The notes: a model not told the origin generated them from the letters alone. A DNA stretch of 64,000 nt from Acanthaster planci (GCF_001949145.1 NW_019091544.1:44705-108704), one strand, 5' to 3'. Counted from the stretch's first letter, positions 25,198 through 38,560 are shown. Made by a program: numbers and translations.

Positions 25198-28100
25198 ATG
25201 GGCTCTAAAGTAGAAGACATCAGGTGGTCCCGACGTTCATACACGCTGCGTGACGCTCTCAAACGATGTACTTTCCCCCAAATAATGAAAGTGTCTGTCG
25301 GATTCATCTCGCCTGATGAAAATGAAACACTATCAAAAGATCAGGTAAGAAATGTGAACAGAATTCCCAAAGGAGAAAATTCTGGCACTTTACAGCAACT
25401 GCTCATGTTTGAAAAGTCTGATTATCAAGTTTAAAAGGTTCATAAAGGTGGATTTCTCCTTGAACGTATTTCGACCAGAAGGTGTGACATATTATTGCTG
25501 ACTTTTTATGAACGAGCTGCTTTCCCACTTCTACTTTTTCTAGATACTTCGCATTCACCAAATTCATACCCAAACACGAGTTCTGGCCAGCATTAAGAAA
25601 AGTAAATGGCTGAGTATCCCACTGCGATATGCCGACGCCAGATTTGAAGCTCTCTCCAGCAAAAAACGTAAGCTGCTCCTGAAATTAATTCTTTCTGAAA
25701 TTAAAGTTTAGGTAATAATCATGCAACGCTGTGGTATGTGTGATCGTTGCTACTCTGGATGATTTCTGTTTCTAACATGTTTTTTTAGAAGTTCTACGTT
25801 TTTGTTGATGAGTGGCGTTTATTGCATTGTCGGCAAGTTTCGTTTTTCTTTTCCAAACTCTTTTTAATGCGCTTGTAAACTAACCGTACACTCTCTCATA
25901 TAAAGTGACCAATTCTTTGCAACATCTGGCTTGTCCTGTAATTATGTCAAACACATAAACTCTTGGCTTATTGATTGCTAGGTTCTAAACCTATGTACAT
26001 GCGTGACGTCATTGATCGAGCTCTTCTGCCTCAAGAGGTCACCTTTTTCCTTGGCGATGAGTTGCAGTTTGACTTGCACACTGCAAAGGGCAGCGTGTCC
26101 GAGAAACTAAGCCCACTCGTGTTGAAGAATATGTACGAAGTTTCCTACCTCCAAGGCAATGCTATCTACCACAGTAAGTTGAGCAAGACCTTACTCATTC
26201 AATTTAATACATTCCACAAAGACCACTTGAAAATCTTTATCAGAAGAACTGTTGTGTTGAAGTGACCGATGCTGTCATGACAACTTTTACACTTTCAGAT
26301 AATCCTTGATTATGCAATTCTGCACAAAAACAAAAGACTATGTTTCATGCTAACCACTGCAGTTTACATCTAAAGGAAAAAAGGAACTTCAGTGATGTGT
26401 TGAAAATCAAAGTTAAGCTCGTGTAATTCTGGCATTATACTTGTAAAAGTGGAGTAATTGTTCGGTACTGAATGGTATAGATGAAGTTGTAATCAAGTAT
26501 TGAACCTCAATGTTTTCCATTAACAGCTACATTTATTGGCCATTTCAGATCATCTTGACACACAAGTTGTCAACATTCCGCTGTATTTGCCAGTTGAAGT
26601 CAACCTGGCGGAAGGCTTCACGAAACACTCAGTTGAGCAGTGGGGGCGGTATCAGTCATTATTGGAGAAGCTTGTTGCTAAGCATGTGACCTTTGAACTC
26701 TTTCCTGGAAATCAAAGTAAGGAACCAAGCCAATGTGTTTGGATACAACATTTGAATGAAAACTATGATATTGTTGCCAACATGATATCACAACTGAACT
26801 GAACCAAGAACTGAATCTGCTTGCCCTGATGAAGGTACCCAGTTACCGAAAGCTCGGCAAAGATAAATTAAGAGCACTGATTGTACATACTTTTTTCAAT
26901 ACTTTGATGCAATGCAGCTCTTTAAAATTTCTATATTTTTACAACCTGTTACACTGGCTGCTGGTATTTACATTTGGTACAGATTTAAATAGTACTAAGA
27001 TGTGCCTATACATGTACTAATATACAAGTCTACAATGATGGAATCCAATATTATTTTCAGTTATTCTGAGGCTGTCATCCAATAAGACAGATTTGAAACT
27101 TTCCCGGATTATGAAGGAGTTTCTGATTAAGGCAATACATGTTTTAAAAAGGACAGAGCAAATACATGTACAAATATACAAACAAAAACAAAAAAATACT
27201 GAAGACTCACATTTCCTTTCAAGACACTTCTGCTTTGCTCTAAACGACGATTATCATATTATTTTTTTCGTCAGATATCACTTTCTTCTCGGACAAGCGA
27301 TTAGAGAAGGCAGAAAGCCAAGAAGACTATGAGAAAATATTCCCAACTGGCACACTCTACGTCAGTTCAGCTAAAGAAAGACTTCGTAGCAAGACACCGA
27401 CAGGTCAAGTGACAAGTGGTGCCCGTACTGTTGGCCACACTCCTGTAGTAACCTCTGCAGGAGGGGCTCGTGTCAAAGCTCCCTCTTCTGGAGGAACGAT
27501 AGCACAGCCAACTGCCAAAAATGGAGAGGCTGGGAAAACCAAGCACATGACCAAGGCATCATCAGCTACAAATATGATGTCTATGGGTACTGTACCTCAT
27601 GATAAGAGCATACACCAGGCCAGGGGACGACCCCATGAATCCCCGAGTCGCGGTAGTCGACCTGTTCCTCCAAGCAGTGCAACCATGCCAAGCAGGTCAA
27701 TTTTACAGAAAAGAAGCCAGAGTCAAGATGCTCATGCCAGCAGCATCCCTTTACAACCTCCTCCAATTCCCACATCGGCTCGACCTACTCGAGACAGTCC
27801 TGTACCAGACACACGACGTGACAAGAATCACACAGGCAACTCAAACATCAATGGATTTGCAACACGAGCAAGGGCTCAGAAGCCACAACCCATAATAACT
27901 ACACCAGTACAAGGGTATCGTCGCAACCGGTCACCCTCAGTTGATGCTACACAAACTTCACGTGGAGCATATCGGGCCAGGTCCCCATCAGTGGGGGCAC
28001 GTCCTGAGCAAGTCTTGGTGTCACCAACAGGTCGCGTCCGGAAAGGTCCGGTTATACCGCAATCACCAGGAATTATAAATGCATTCGAGCATCGAACTGC

Positions 28101-29145
28101 CAGCTCCACAAGCTCAGCAGACTCTGATTATGAGCATCTGAAAACTTTACCTGTTCACATACCGGCACCAGACTATGATGCAAATGAAAGCGCTTTTATA
28201 TTCCCAGAAAGTGCCAAGGCTAAAGAGGCTGGTTACGGACCACCTCCCACCCCACCACCTGTTTCTTCAATCCCAAACAGGCAGACTAGCATTCCTGCTC
28301 AAGCACCTCCACCAGTACCAGCTACTGTCGCATCTTCCCTCTCCTCCCCTGCCTCCTCTGCAGCATCAACTCCAACATCTGTGGTACCTCCACCACCACC
28401 TGCAGTTGCTCCTCCTCCACCACCACCTGCAGTTGCTCCTCAACCTCCACCAGCCCCTGTGCCACCCACTGGATTACCAGCCCCGCCCCCTCCACCTCCT
28501 CCTCCTCCTGGGCTGGACTGGAAGCCACCATCTCAGCAAACACCTCAGCCAACATCTACACTAACATCTATCTCCAAACCCCCAATGACTCGGAAGATTA
28601 GTAATGATCAGGGCATGTCGATGATGGATGAGTTAAAGAAAGCTCAACAACGAAGGCTGTCTAAGGCAATGGAGCTTGATACTGACATGGTTGATGGTGG
28701 GAAAGTTAATGGCACTGACAATCACAGCAGTCCCAGAAGCAATGCTTTCGGTAAACCTCAGGCTGAATCAGCGCCAAATGAGCTTCAAAAGATTTTGGCC
28801 AAAAAAAAGGCTGGTCTGAATTCCTCACCAGGGAATCCGCTTCCAGTAGCACCGAGACCAAAGCCTGCTGGATTCCGAAGTAACAATGCTGCTGTCTCTA
28901 CCAACAACACTTTCACCAGAGTCGAGGATATCCCCGGCAAACTCAATGGACTAACACTGGCACAAGTCAGTCAATGCCTTAGACTCCTCAATCTGGAGAA
29001 GTACATTGACACATTCAAGAAAAATCACGTGGATGGAGACTTGATGATGACATTGAACAAGGATATGCTTCGCACTGACTTTGGACTGTCAAACTTTGAT
29101 GTTGAGAAAGTTATGAAGTTCATCCAAGGATGGCGACCCAAATAG
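25198..29145 (+). CDS. GAREM-like adaptor: CABIT, proline-rich region, SAM
   Basis: Predicted 833-residue protein from exons 25198-25344, 25544-25667, 25982-26173, 26549-26716 and 27275-29145 (phases 0,1,1,1). The start has an ideal context (gccaccATGG). CABIT module, residues about 5-215: DIRWSRRSYTLRDALKR, ILRIHQIHTQTRVLA, LSIPLRYADARFEAL, MYMRDVIDRALLPQEVTF and VVNIPLYLPVEVNLAEGF. The large last exon gives a disordered Ser/Thr/Pro segment with SDYEHL, then a polyproline stretch (residues about 530-625; candidate SH3 ligands), a basic KKAQQRRLSKAMEL motif and WH2-like LQKILAKKKAG. It ends with a SAM domain (about 761-833): LNGLTLAQVSQCLRLLNLEK, then DFGLSNFDVEKVMKF and GWRPK, closely matching the GAREM C-terminus. 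GAREM1/2 in human are about 875 residues and link EGF-receptor/Grb2 to ERK. The vertebrate CABIT region is longer, so this may be an ancestral or divergent form. AATAAA occurs at 29288-29293. Confidence 0.88.
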
Positions 29146-29287
29146 ATGATGCATCAGTCTGAAGTAGCTCACCTGTTGTGTTGACTGTGTGGATGGCTAA
29201 AGCAGAGTTTCAAGCCCAACAGGTCTGCCTTAGCATGTTCTGGGTGGCTACATCGAAAGGGTTGCATACATAATCAAGTCTATCACA

Positions 29288-29293
29288 AATAAA
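29288..29293 (+). terminator. Candidate polyadenylation signal of the GAREM-like gene
   Basis: AATAAA lies 143 bp after the stop codon, in cacaaataaagtcac. It is the first canonical signal downstream. A second candidate is near 30530. Confidence 0.5.
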
Positions 29294-32200
29294 GTCACAA
29301 CACTTGTTACAAGCAAGAGGGAATACGTGGCAGAGGAATGAATCTGTTATAGTTTCTTTAAGAAGCTTGTGATTTAAATCGACGTTGGATGACTTATGAT
29401 GGCTTTGATTACTGTCTGATGGTGACACCTGCCATTCAACTGTTATGGATCCAACTTGGTAATTTTGACCGTGAATATCGTCTCTTTCAAAACGTCGGTA
29501 ATTTTACTTTATACATCAATCATAAAAACAACTCATTCATTCTGAAATGGTTTACCTTTCTCTAAAATTATCTTATTCCTCCAACTTTCGTTTTGTGAAA
29601 ATAATAAGAGCATGCCAAACCAGGTGATGTAAAGAGTACCACCTCAGATCACAGAACAAGATACCAGTGTGCTCCGAGTATGAACTGAAGATTGAACTTA
29701 ACGAAACAACCACCACCCTTGTAGTAACACAATTCACGTTTGATCATTCGAGCACATCTTCTGTGGGTATACAGTTGAACATCGGTAACCAAACCACTTT
29801 AATACAACACCCTGTCGAAAACCAAGATAAACTGAAGGTTCCCCAGGCCTTAGTCTCTGTACTCTTTTTCTCATTTTTATGCAACACTGATAACACAGTC
29901 TCTATCAAAACAAGGTAATTTGTAAACTCAAGTGACCTTGTTATAAGGGTGTTTGACTATTAAGTATTCAACAAGTGTAACAGGTCTTACAGTTGGTGTA
30001 CTCTGGTGTTTTGAGTGTTCCGAAATTGTCAGCTAGTCCGGTGTGAAGGGGTGCTTACCCCTTTACCTAAAAGGAGGTCAGAATAACTGAAGGTAGCTGG
30101 TGCAAATGGCTGCTTACAGACAAAACTCAGTGTATGTACAGCTCAATGACAGCCGTCTGCACGAGAGTGTTTTAGTGGAAACCTACAGTCTACCTACATT
30201 ATGCAGATCGGGGATATGGCAAGAGTGTTACAGTATTTGCCAAACCTGCCTCAATTAACTTGGGACACCTTATATCTAGCCAGGGCTTTGATTGGTGATG
30301 ACTCATCAATTTGTTATACATGTATACCATTGCTTGGAGGATTACATGTATTTCTTTTTATCTTCAACTTAAATGCACACCCAAGAATTATTATGTCAAG
30401 GTAATAGTTTAATGAGGAGCTACCTTATTTTACAAGTGTTGACTGAACACTGAACAGTTCATTCACTTCGCACTCTAAGGAAGTCAACCTTTAACAACGA
30501 TATAACCATTCCGGTGATCTTTGTAATTTAAATAAATTTTTATACATTATTCTTGTAATTTTATTCCCTTTTCCATATTAAATAATTTTATATGAAAGTA
30601 ACTATAATACTTGTATATCATACTGAGGAAAGAACCTTGATGAAAATTTAAGTTTATCGTACACTGAGTCCATTCCTAATTGCTACAAAAAATATTAGCT
30701 GAAAGTGCATAAATCAAAATGAAAAACAAGTACACACGCACGTTATTGGCTGACAGATAATGAATAATAATTTTATGAAAGTTGGTTTACTTGTGGATTT
30801 TCATAACAATGAAACAACAAAATTGAATGAACAAGTTTCAGAAATCCTAGTAAAGAAAAACATATTCCACTGAAGTTTGGTAAAGGACTCACCTTGATTG
30901 GTTAGCCGATAAATGTACCATAGGCAAACAATACACTCATTAATTGGTAAGCATTCCTCAGATGATGCTTTCAAGAAGTACACTGAAACCACTGATTACA
31001 CTTAATACTTTTCTGTAAAATACAACTACACATTCATAAATGTTTGTTTGCAGTCATTTTATTTTTTTATTTTGCTATTGTATAATTAGCAGGAATTAAG
31101 AGTGCTATCAATAAGAGTTGTCTAAATCCTTGATTCATTAGCCAATTTGGGAAATGTATTGTAAACTAAACTAAAAGTTGAGCACACTTGAAAGTGCACT
31201 CATCAAAAGTAATACTGTTGTATTTTAGGCAAAGCTATTTTATTGTATTATCTTGTATAAATCAATACAAAATAAGGAGCGTTAATTTTTATAATGTGAA
31301 AATAATAGTTTCCTTGAAAAATCTAAATCAAGAAAATTGTATATTGAAAGGCTTCCTTTAATTCAAATACATGTACTGGTCGAGTTAGCCTTATTTTTTG
31401 CGGGTAAGTGCTTGCCCAAAATCCTTATACTAAAACATTTGAGGGCAGGCTGCCAAGTTTGAGTGGGCCAAAGATCAGACAGATGCATCTGTGGCTGAAA
31501 ACCGTGATACCAAATGACTGCTATACTGAACATTTTGTGTGGAACCCTTCATGTTTGTTACAGCTTGTTCCACTATACATATATCACATTTGAAAGAAAC
31601 CAAAATCAGCCAAAATAAACCTCAATAGAATTCTGAGCAGGTGTATCTTCAAAAGAGATCTTAAATCTACCTACAACTGACACATGTTCCTTTTAACATT
31701 AATTGGCTTTGGGTCTGCAAATCTCTTCCAATATTAGCATGGGAATAAATTGATTTCCAAACGTTTTGTGGATTAAACCCAATCTTGGATGATTCTCAGA
31801 TGGTTCAGAAATGTTCTGAAAAAGCGTAGCAGGGAACAGAGAAAAGTCATCAAATCTTTTTATGTGGACAAATGTGGGACATAGTGTATGAGGTAGTACT
31901 GCAGTTCAAGTTGACTGACAGTTTTCTTTGTACCTGTGTTTTTTTAACTTTAGATACATGAAACCTGGATTATTTCAGCTAGAAAATTTCAGACAGTATA
32001 TATGTATGTTTTTCAAATGCTTCTGCAGCAAGTCCTATCTTTCGTGCGTAGTTAAGTAAAAAGAATATAAAAGTGTAAAAAAAACCTGTCCAGATAAATG
32101 GAACATTTCTACACAGTGTAAAGGCAGAAATTGTAAAGTCGGTGAAAATTCCAAAGAGGCATTAAAATTAAAAAATGTACTAGTTTATTTTGCTAATGAC

Positions 32201-32582
32201 AGTTTTGCCTTACTTTCTGAAGTGTCTTCCTCGGGAGAAATATGAAGATACATACATGTACATGTATACCTAATCAATTGAAAGCATGAACAAACACGTT
32301 ATGCCTGAAGGTACATTTGTTGGCAAGTAATCCCACATAGAAACATCCAACAGGATTTTAAAACGAATGTAGACACAAAGTGAACATGAGAAATAAAGAA
32401 AATAAAACTTCACAGCCTAAAAGCCTAAAATTCACTAAGTGTATGAAAAATCCTGAGAATTCCTTGAACATTTGAACAAAACAGGACTTTAAAATACAAA
32501 TGCTGAGTTTTTGTGCATTTTTGAGCACCTTACTTGCAGATATTTCACTGCAAAAACCATTCAGTCACTTAAAAAAAGGGAA
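29294..32582. other. AT-rich intergenic DNA between convergent genes
   Basis: Separates the convergent GAREM-like and SLC17 genes and must hold their 3' UTRs. A decayed half copy of the TA-flanked MITE lies at about 29865-29960 (acaaggtaatttgtaaac, ttgttataagggtgtttgact). Nothing else could be recognised. Confidence 0.5.
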
Positions 32583-35500
32583 TTACCTCTCAGATTGGTT
32601 AATACTGGGTTTGTTTTCCTTGTCACCTGCTTCCACCTTCTGGTTGTTATCCATTGCCCAAGCTTGCTTCTTTCCCGAACCGAATGTGATAAATGTCAAT
32701 GTGCCGAATATGTAGATCCCAAATGCTATCCAGAATATTATGCACCAGCGTTCAAAGGTTTCCTTTATAAAAACCACAAAAAATATGGTGTGAGAAAACA
32801 TGGCCAACAAGTTAAAACCTCTTCCAATATGGAAGGTAAGATAATCAGATTACATACTTTGCTTGTTTTCTTTTCATCAGAAATGGGCTTCACAAACAGG
32901 GTAACAAAAACAAAACATCTACAGCACCAAAATAATGAATAAAAGTCACACAGTAGACACTGATGAACAGAAGTTCAAAAGTGCAACATTTCAGCAAATA
33001 GCAGCCTCAATTGTTCAGGAATATGGCAGATAGGTACCTCATTCTCAGTTATCACACCAACGAGTAGAGGCCCAAGGAAGCCTGGTATTGTGGCGACCAT
33101 GTTGGTGATACCCATCAACAGACCAGCGTAGTCTGGGGCCAAATCTAGATGATTGACATTAAATCCTGACACGGCAACACCACAGCAACCAACAGAGAGA
33201 GTCAGAAATACAATGGCAAGGTAGTGATTGCAGCCCACATAGCCAGTGATGACCAGGAATGTAGCTGGCAAGATGAAACCTGATAAACCCATTCAAAACA
33301 TCAGCAGCATAAATAGGGTTGAACAAATTGATCAGATATACAATCAGATATACAATAGTTGCAAGTATAGAATTTGACTTCCATTCCAACTCTCATGCCT
33401 GTCCAGAATATTAGCCAATTGCTGAATTCTCTAAAATCCAACCAAAGTTTGACGACTTTACGAAAATTAGGAAGTTGACCCAGATCACTGTAAAGACACT
33501 TAAACCACAAAAAATCTCACAGAGGTATTTGAGGATTCACAAAAGGTTTTGCTTAAAAACCCATGTGAAAAATGGTTTTGAGATTAAAGGCCTAAGTTTA
33601 ATTAGGTTTTTTATCTAGTCTGGGGGAAGCTTCTATTCATTCATTGGAATTCCAGCTTTCACCTGTAGAATTGAAAAGCTTTCTAGTGGTGGTTGTGGTT
33701 AATATTCCCCTCATTCGTAGAAAGTCAGCAATTTGACCCCCACCAAGTACGATGCACCAAAATACCAGGTAGGGTACTGCAGCCAAGAACCCACTCTGTT
33801 GGAAAAAGCAGTCAAAGTTGACAAATACAAGATACAACTTCGAAGGTTGTTGGAGTCATCAGGACTTGGACAACCACCACAAAAAAAGAGAAAATCATGA
33901 GTCAGTAATCTACAGAAATTCTTGAAATTAAAGTTCTAAAATTAATGAAGATTTTGGTCTCAGTTAAGTTCAGAAAGTTCTACCAGGATTTGCGCCAATG
34001 TTTGGAGCACCACTGTCATTTGGAACAATGTTTGGCATTTTTTTGTTTCATATTTCAATATGTGTACACATCTTAGTTTACTCAGAGAGTGGTCATTCCA
34101 CTTCAGAACATGCTGGCAAAACATGTTGGCAAACATACTAGTTTGAAATGAAGGATATCAGAAGGAAAAAGCACATTCAGGGGACATTCTGTTACATTGT
34201 CTACAAGAAATGTTTCTCTGAAGCTCACCTCAGATATGTCAAACCCAAGAACAACCTTCAGGTATGTAGGCAGGTTGGTCAATAGTGTGTAAAATCCCCA
34301 GTTGTTACAGAAATGAGCGATGACAACAGCCCAAACACATGGAGAGGTGAGTATACTGAACCATGGCACAACAGAACTCTGCAGAATAAAAAACAAGAGC
34401 CACTTTGCATCAGGCCTGGTTTCAGAGTAAACAATTATGATTAAGCAGGCTCAGAGGATTCAAAACTTTTGTAAAGACTTCAGATGTGCACTCATCCAGT
34501 GATCTAAATAATTCTGGCAATTAGCGCCGAAATGTAAACATAAACAGTACAAACACTTGCCCTCTGCTTGTGTCCGATTGACCTCGTGATGTAATCCCTT
34601 TCTGTTTTGGAAATCCGTGGATGCATGGATGGTTTATCATGAACAAATAACATCCATGTTACAAACCATACTACACCTGCAGTACCTGTAAAGACATGAG
34701 CATGTTTATTGCCAACCATCAACCGACCATCTGACACGTGGTGAGAATTGTATCTTTATGCTGTGCCCCACAATGCCTTTGGATTTAAAGTGTACTTAAA
34801 AGATTTTGATGTTCTAATAAACTAGTAGACCAAAAAATATACCATCACATGGAACTGATTTTGTTTTTGTAAATATAGGAATAGAACCTCTGCATGCTGT
34901 AACACTGTTGGACAGCTTTAGATTATAATTGTCTTAAACTGCAAAAAAGGCGCACTGATCCACGTCAGTTGCTAAATCTAAAAAAAGTTTGACTACAAAA
35001 GTTTGTGCATATGAGCAGAGTTCCAAAGTACATCACAAGTCCAGTCACAAATGACAACGACAAGAAAATGTCATTTGGCCCGGGATGACTTGTGATGGAC
35101 ATCAATAATGCCATCTGAAATATGTCCAGACACCTGTCTCAGGTAATTACCCTGTCACTGCTCTAGCAACTGATTCATCTTTCCTTCTTTGGATATACAT
35201 GTATCTCCTTGAAGAAAAACCAGGGGCAGAATCACTTACCAAACAAATAGAAGACAGATGGCCATCCACCTAATATGTCCGAGTTGCACAACACCCCTGA
35301 TATAGGTAGTGAGATGACTGTACCTAAATAAGCACCTGCATTTAACACAGAAGAATTAGCATTCACTTCCATGCATGCTGAAGTCAAAGCTGTTACAAGA
35401 TAAGTTACAGGGAAACAAGGTGAACTAAGACAAAGGAATAGTTTGTTGCAGTTCAATACGATAGCTTGTGACTTGATTTCAGACTGGAGGTCTTGTCTCG

Positions 35501-37647
35501 GTCTTGTGTTGGTTTTGTGATGACCCTGTGTTGGCATTGAGGAGTCTCGAGATGGCCCTGTGTTGGCATTGTGGGATCTCGTGATGGCCCTGTGTTGGTA
35601 TTGAGGAGTCTCGTTATGGCCCTGTGTTGGCATTTTGGGATCTCGTGATGGCCCTGTGTTGGTATTGAGGAGTCTCGTGATGGCCTTGTGTTGGTATTGA
35701 GGAGTCTCGTGATGGCCCTGTGTTGGCATTGTGGAGTCTTGTGACGGCCCTGTGTTGGCATTGTGGAGTCTTGTGACGGCCCTGTGTTGGTTTTGTGGGG
35801 TCTTGTGATGGTCTGACAAGGTTCCACTACAACAATGATTTCCACGCGATGGGTGTAATGGTAAGTCAACCTTTTCAACACCTTAGAAATGGTGGAATGG
35901 ACTTCAAACTGGACCCATGTGCTCCTCCATAGCAGAACATAAGCAAATACTGCACTGACCTGAATATGAAATAGTGACCAGTCTACTTCGTTCTAGAGGT
36001 GGGGCCCAGTGACCCCACATGGCATGCATAGCAGGAAAGGTCACACCCTACAACAAGAAATCCCAGACATAGCAATAATAGGTGCCATTTCTTTCTTAAG
36101 CAAAACTTTGTGAAATACTGTCATTAACTCTGCTGGCAACGTAAGCATCATAGGAAATTTCCCTGACCAAATGACTTCACAATTTAAAATCTGTTTTGGA
36201 AACTCAAATTTCAAATATAACAAATTGTGACTCATATAATCTTTGATACCAACCTCTCCAAGACCCTCCAGTATCCTCAGTGCTATAAGCCATTGAAAGC
36301 CAGCTCTTGCGGCCACTGGTGTAACCAGTGTAAAGACAGCTGTGCATAATATACCCAATCCAAATAGCTTCTTTGCTCCGTAGTGGTCGGCTAGCCACCC
36401 TCCTGGAAGTTGAGTAAAGATGTATCCGTAGAAGAAAGATGCAAGAATCTCACTCTGGGTGTACTGATCCCAATTAAATTCTCCTTCCTGAGGAAAATAA
36501 AGTGACCAAAGTCTTTGCCAGACAAGCTAGGTACAAACTGAACTACGGGTTTTTGAAAAGAACAAGAAGTAAAAGAAGAAGAAAAATAGTCAGAGGAAAA
36601 AGAAATAAGTACTTGACTACGAGTATTACAAATCAAATTCTGACTCTAACCTTAGGGACTGCTGTAGTGTTTGTTGCAGGGCAGGCAGTAATGCTGTGAT
36701 TGGTCTCTGTGTGATTCACCATGGCAACCAAGGCAACGCTCAAATTGACACGCATGGCGTACACATTTACAAAACCCAGTAAGCTGAAGAGAGCTAGAGC
36801 ATAGCGTGCTGATATGCAACCAGGAACTGTGTGATGCAAGGAATGTGAAACCAAGATTGTGATCATTAAGATTTACTACTACTTACTAGTTAAGCCTACA
36901 AGGGATGCTGTGCAGTTAGCAGGATGACTACATATACATTTCTAATTTTCTTATATACCAAAGGTTTGGTTTCTTGCCCTCCCCTTTGACCCTTTACTTC
37001 GCCCTCCCTCCCCATCACCATGCTAGCCCTGTGTAGGGGCTCTCCACTACAAATTGAAGTACATACATGTACGCAGCAGATCAAGGTTTGGTGGGGGGGG
37101 AGACTCGGGTGGCAGTCTGTCAACTTTTTCCTTTTATTTTAGTAGGGCTAAATGGAGGTTCCTAATACACCCCGAAGCCCCTGTGCATTAAGTATTGGCC
37201 CTGATAAGAAAGAATGAAATTTCAATCCTGAGGTTTTGATCAAAACTTGAATAAAGGGTACACCAATGGCAGAAACAAGGAAGGCAATTAAGGCATTGTA
37301 TATTCATGGATGTCCCTACTACCTTGCACACAGATAAGTTTACATTATTACGTACATTGCATGTGTACACACAGCTAATGAAATTTTAATTCAAAAGTTT
37401 CAAGTCATTTTACATTTAGGCCTTATAATTCATTTTGCACTTGGACAAATTGTTTTTGTCTGTCTGGGCCTACAAACTATCAATAAACATGAATGGATTT
37501 GTTGAAAAATTCACAATACATACCTTCAGGAACAACTTTGTGTTTACCATACCCAGTTTTAGCATGTTCAGGATTAAGAAGGGGTTCCCTGGAATCAGCT
37601 AGCCGTTCTTGGTCCTTACTCAGTTCATCTGTCATGTGTGTATCCAT
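32583..37647 (-). CDS. SLC17A5: SLC17 family transporter, sialin-like (SLC17A5 type)
   Basis: Complete 515-residue major-facilitator transporter in ten exons: 37524-37647, 36651-36826, 36254-36487, 35960-36047, 35240-35335, 34561-34685, 34229-34378, 33663-33795, 33038-33279 and 32583-32762. Phases agree throughout. Human sialin is 495 residues and exports sialic acid from lysosomes with protons. Seen here: an N-terminal DSREPLL (residues 18-24) like the human lysosomal dileucine signal; [29 protein letters not shown] (TM1; Arg49 aligns with human Arg39 of Salla disease); a loop with N-glycosylation sequons; [57 protein letters not shown], keeping His of [28 protein letters not shown]; and [21 protein letters not shown]. 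Intron 6 uses a GC donor (AGG|gcaagt), the only one that keeps frame. An acceptor before the start codon (tttatttcag, near 37712) implies a 5' UTR exon upstream. Substrate is inferred; other SLC17 members are possible. Symbol by family similarity. Confidence 0.92.
35507..35815. repeat. Minisatellite of 32-bp units in the SLC17 gene intron 4
   Basis: About nine and a half head-to-tail 32-bp units (tgttggcattgtggagtctc plus gtgatggccctg), with units starting at 35529, 35561, 35593 and so on every 32 bp. Two alternating unit variants occur (gaggagtctc and gtgggatctc). Because 32 is not a multiple of 3, the array opens long artificial frames on the minus strand. It is removed with the intron. Confidence 0.95.
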
Positions 37648-37711
37648 GTTGTATGGTGTGCCACTATAAACTTACATGTACACTGTATGTAAACATCCAC
37701 AAACCTTGCGT

Positions 37712-38560
37712 CTGAAATAAAAACAAAAAATGTGATGAACATGAGTTTGCTCTCTTAATAAAACTCAGGGAAAACAGTGAATACAGAGTCCTAAAAATCA
37801 GTCCATGAGGTGACTGATGGAGGAAGGCAAGGTTTGCAACTTTGGCCCGTGCCTAAATCCTTTTAACCAGAAAAATAGCACAAGCACTGACATCAAACTG
37901 CTCGTTAACGTTGCAGACGAGTACAAATTGAACTTCAGCCTTTTTATACAAAGCTACCTGTTGCCAATTGTTTCTATTTTCCATGGAGCATTATAATTTA
38001 TACGCCCATATGCTACAGGCTACACCTTTCCCTAGTCAACCTTCCCTCAACCACTGTCAACAGCAATGCCGAACTGATACGTGATCGAGTTTATTTATAT
38101 TTGATCCCCCGCCACAGTGGATTTTTATGTACGTATACAGCCCACCTTATCGAAATCAAACAGTAAACAGCTTTAGCTGACATGACCTTAATGACTACTC
38201 TCCAACCTCCTGGCTAGTAATAGTCCTATCTCAAACATCACAGCGCCATGATAACGGTGAGGGTCACGTTCAATCACAAACGACACTGATTAAGGGGCAC
38301 GTTCGGTAATTGTTGAGGTGCTCCACACGTACGTAGCATAATTACGTGTAAACTGCACGTGACTAGACTCAAAGCACCGGCCGACCAAGCCAGGCAAGGC
38401 TAGCCCCAGCTTTCCATAACGTAAGGTGGCGTTGTGGTTCATCGATGCATCGCCCTCCCCTCCCTGCGGCCACGGAGCTATCCTCCGGGGCGGAGCACCA
38501 CCACGACCATGGATTGTGCCCATAGCGGGTCAAGGGCTGGATTGGGGTGTCCTTTTAGGC
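37712..38560 (-). promoter_or_regulatory. Upstream region of the SLC17 gene
   Basis: The splice acceptor near 37712 shows that the transcript starts further right, in this interval or beyond. At 38300-38560 the DNA becomes GC- and CpG-richer (cggccgaccaag, tccggggcggagcacc) and includes cacgtg at 38357-38362, an E-box/CLEAR-like core. Promoter position is inferred from composition only. Confidence 0.35.

Noticed and set aside
28175..28564. Frames of 77-129 codons in other phases of the GAREM-like last exon
   Set aside because: They are shadows of the low-complexity polyproline coding sequence.
35232..35881. Two minus-strand frames of 142-195 codons
   Set aside because: They are open only because of the 32-bp tandem repeat; only the part at 35240-35335 is a real exon (SLC17 gene).
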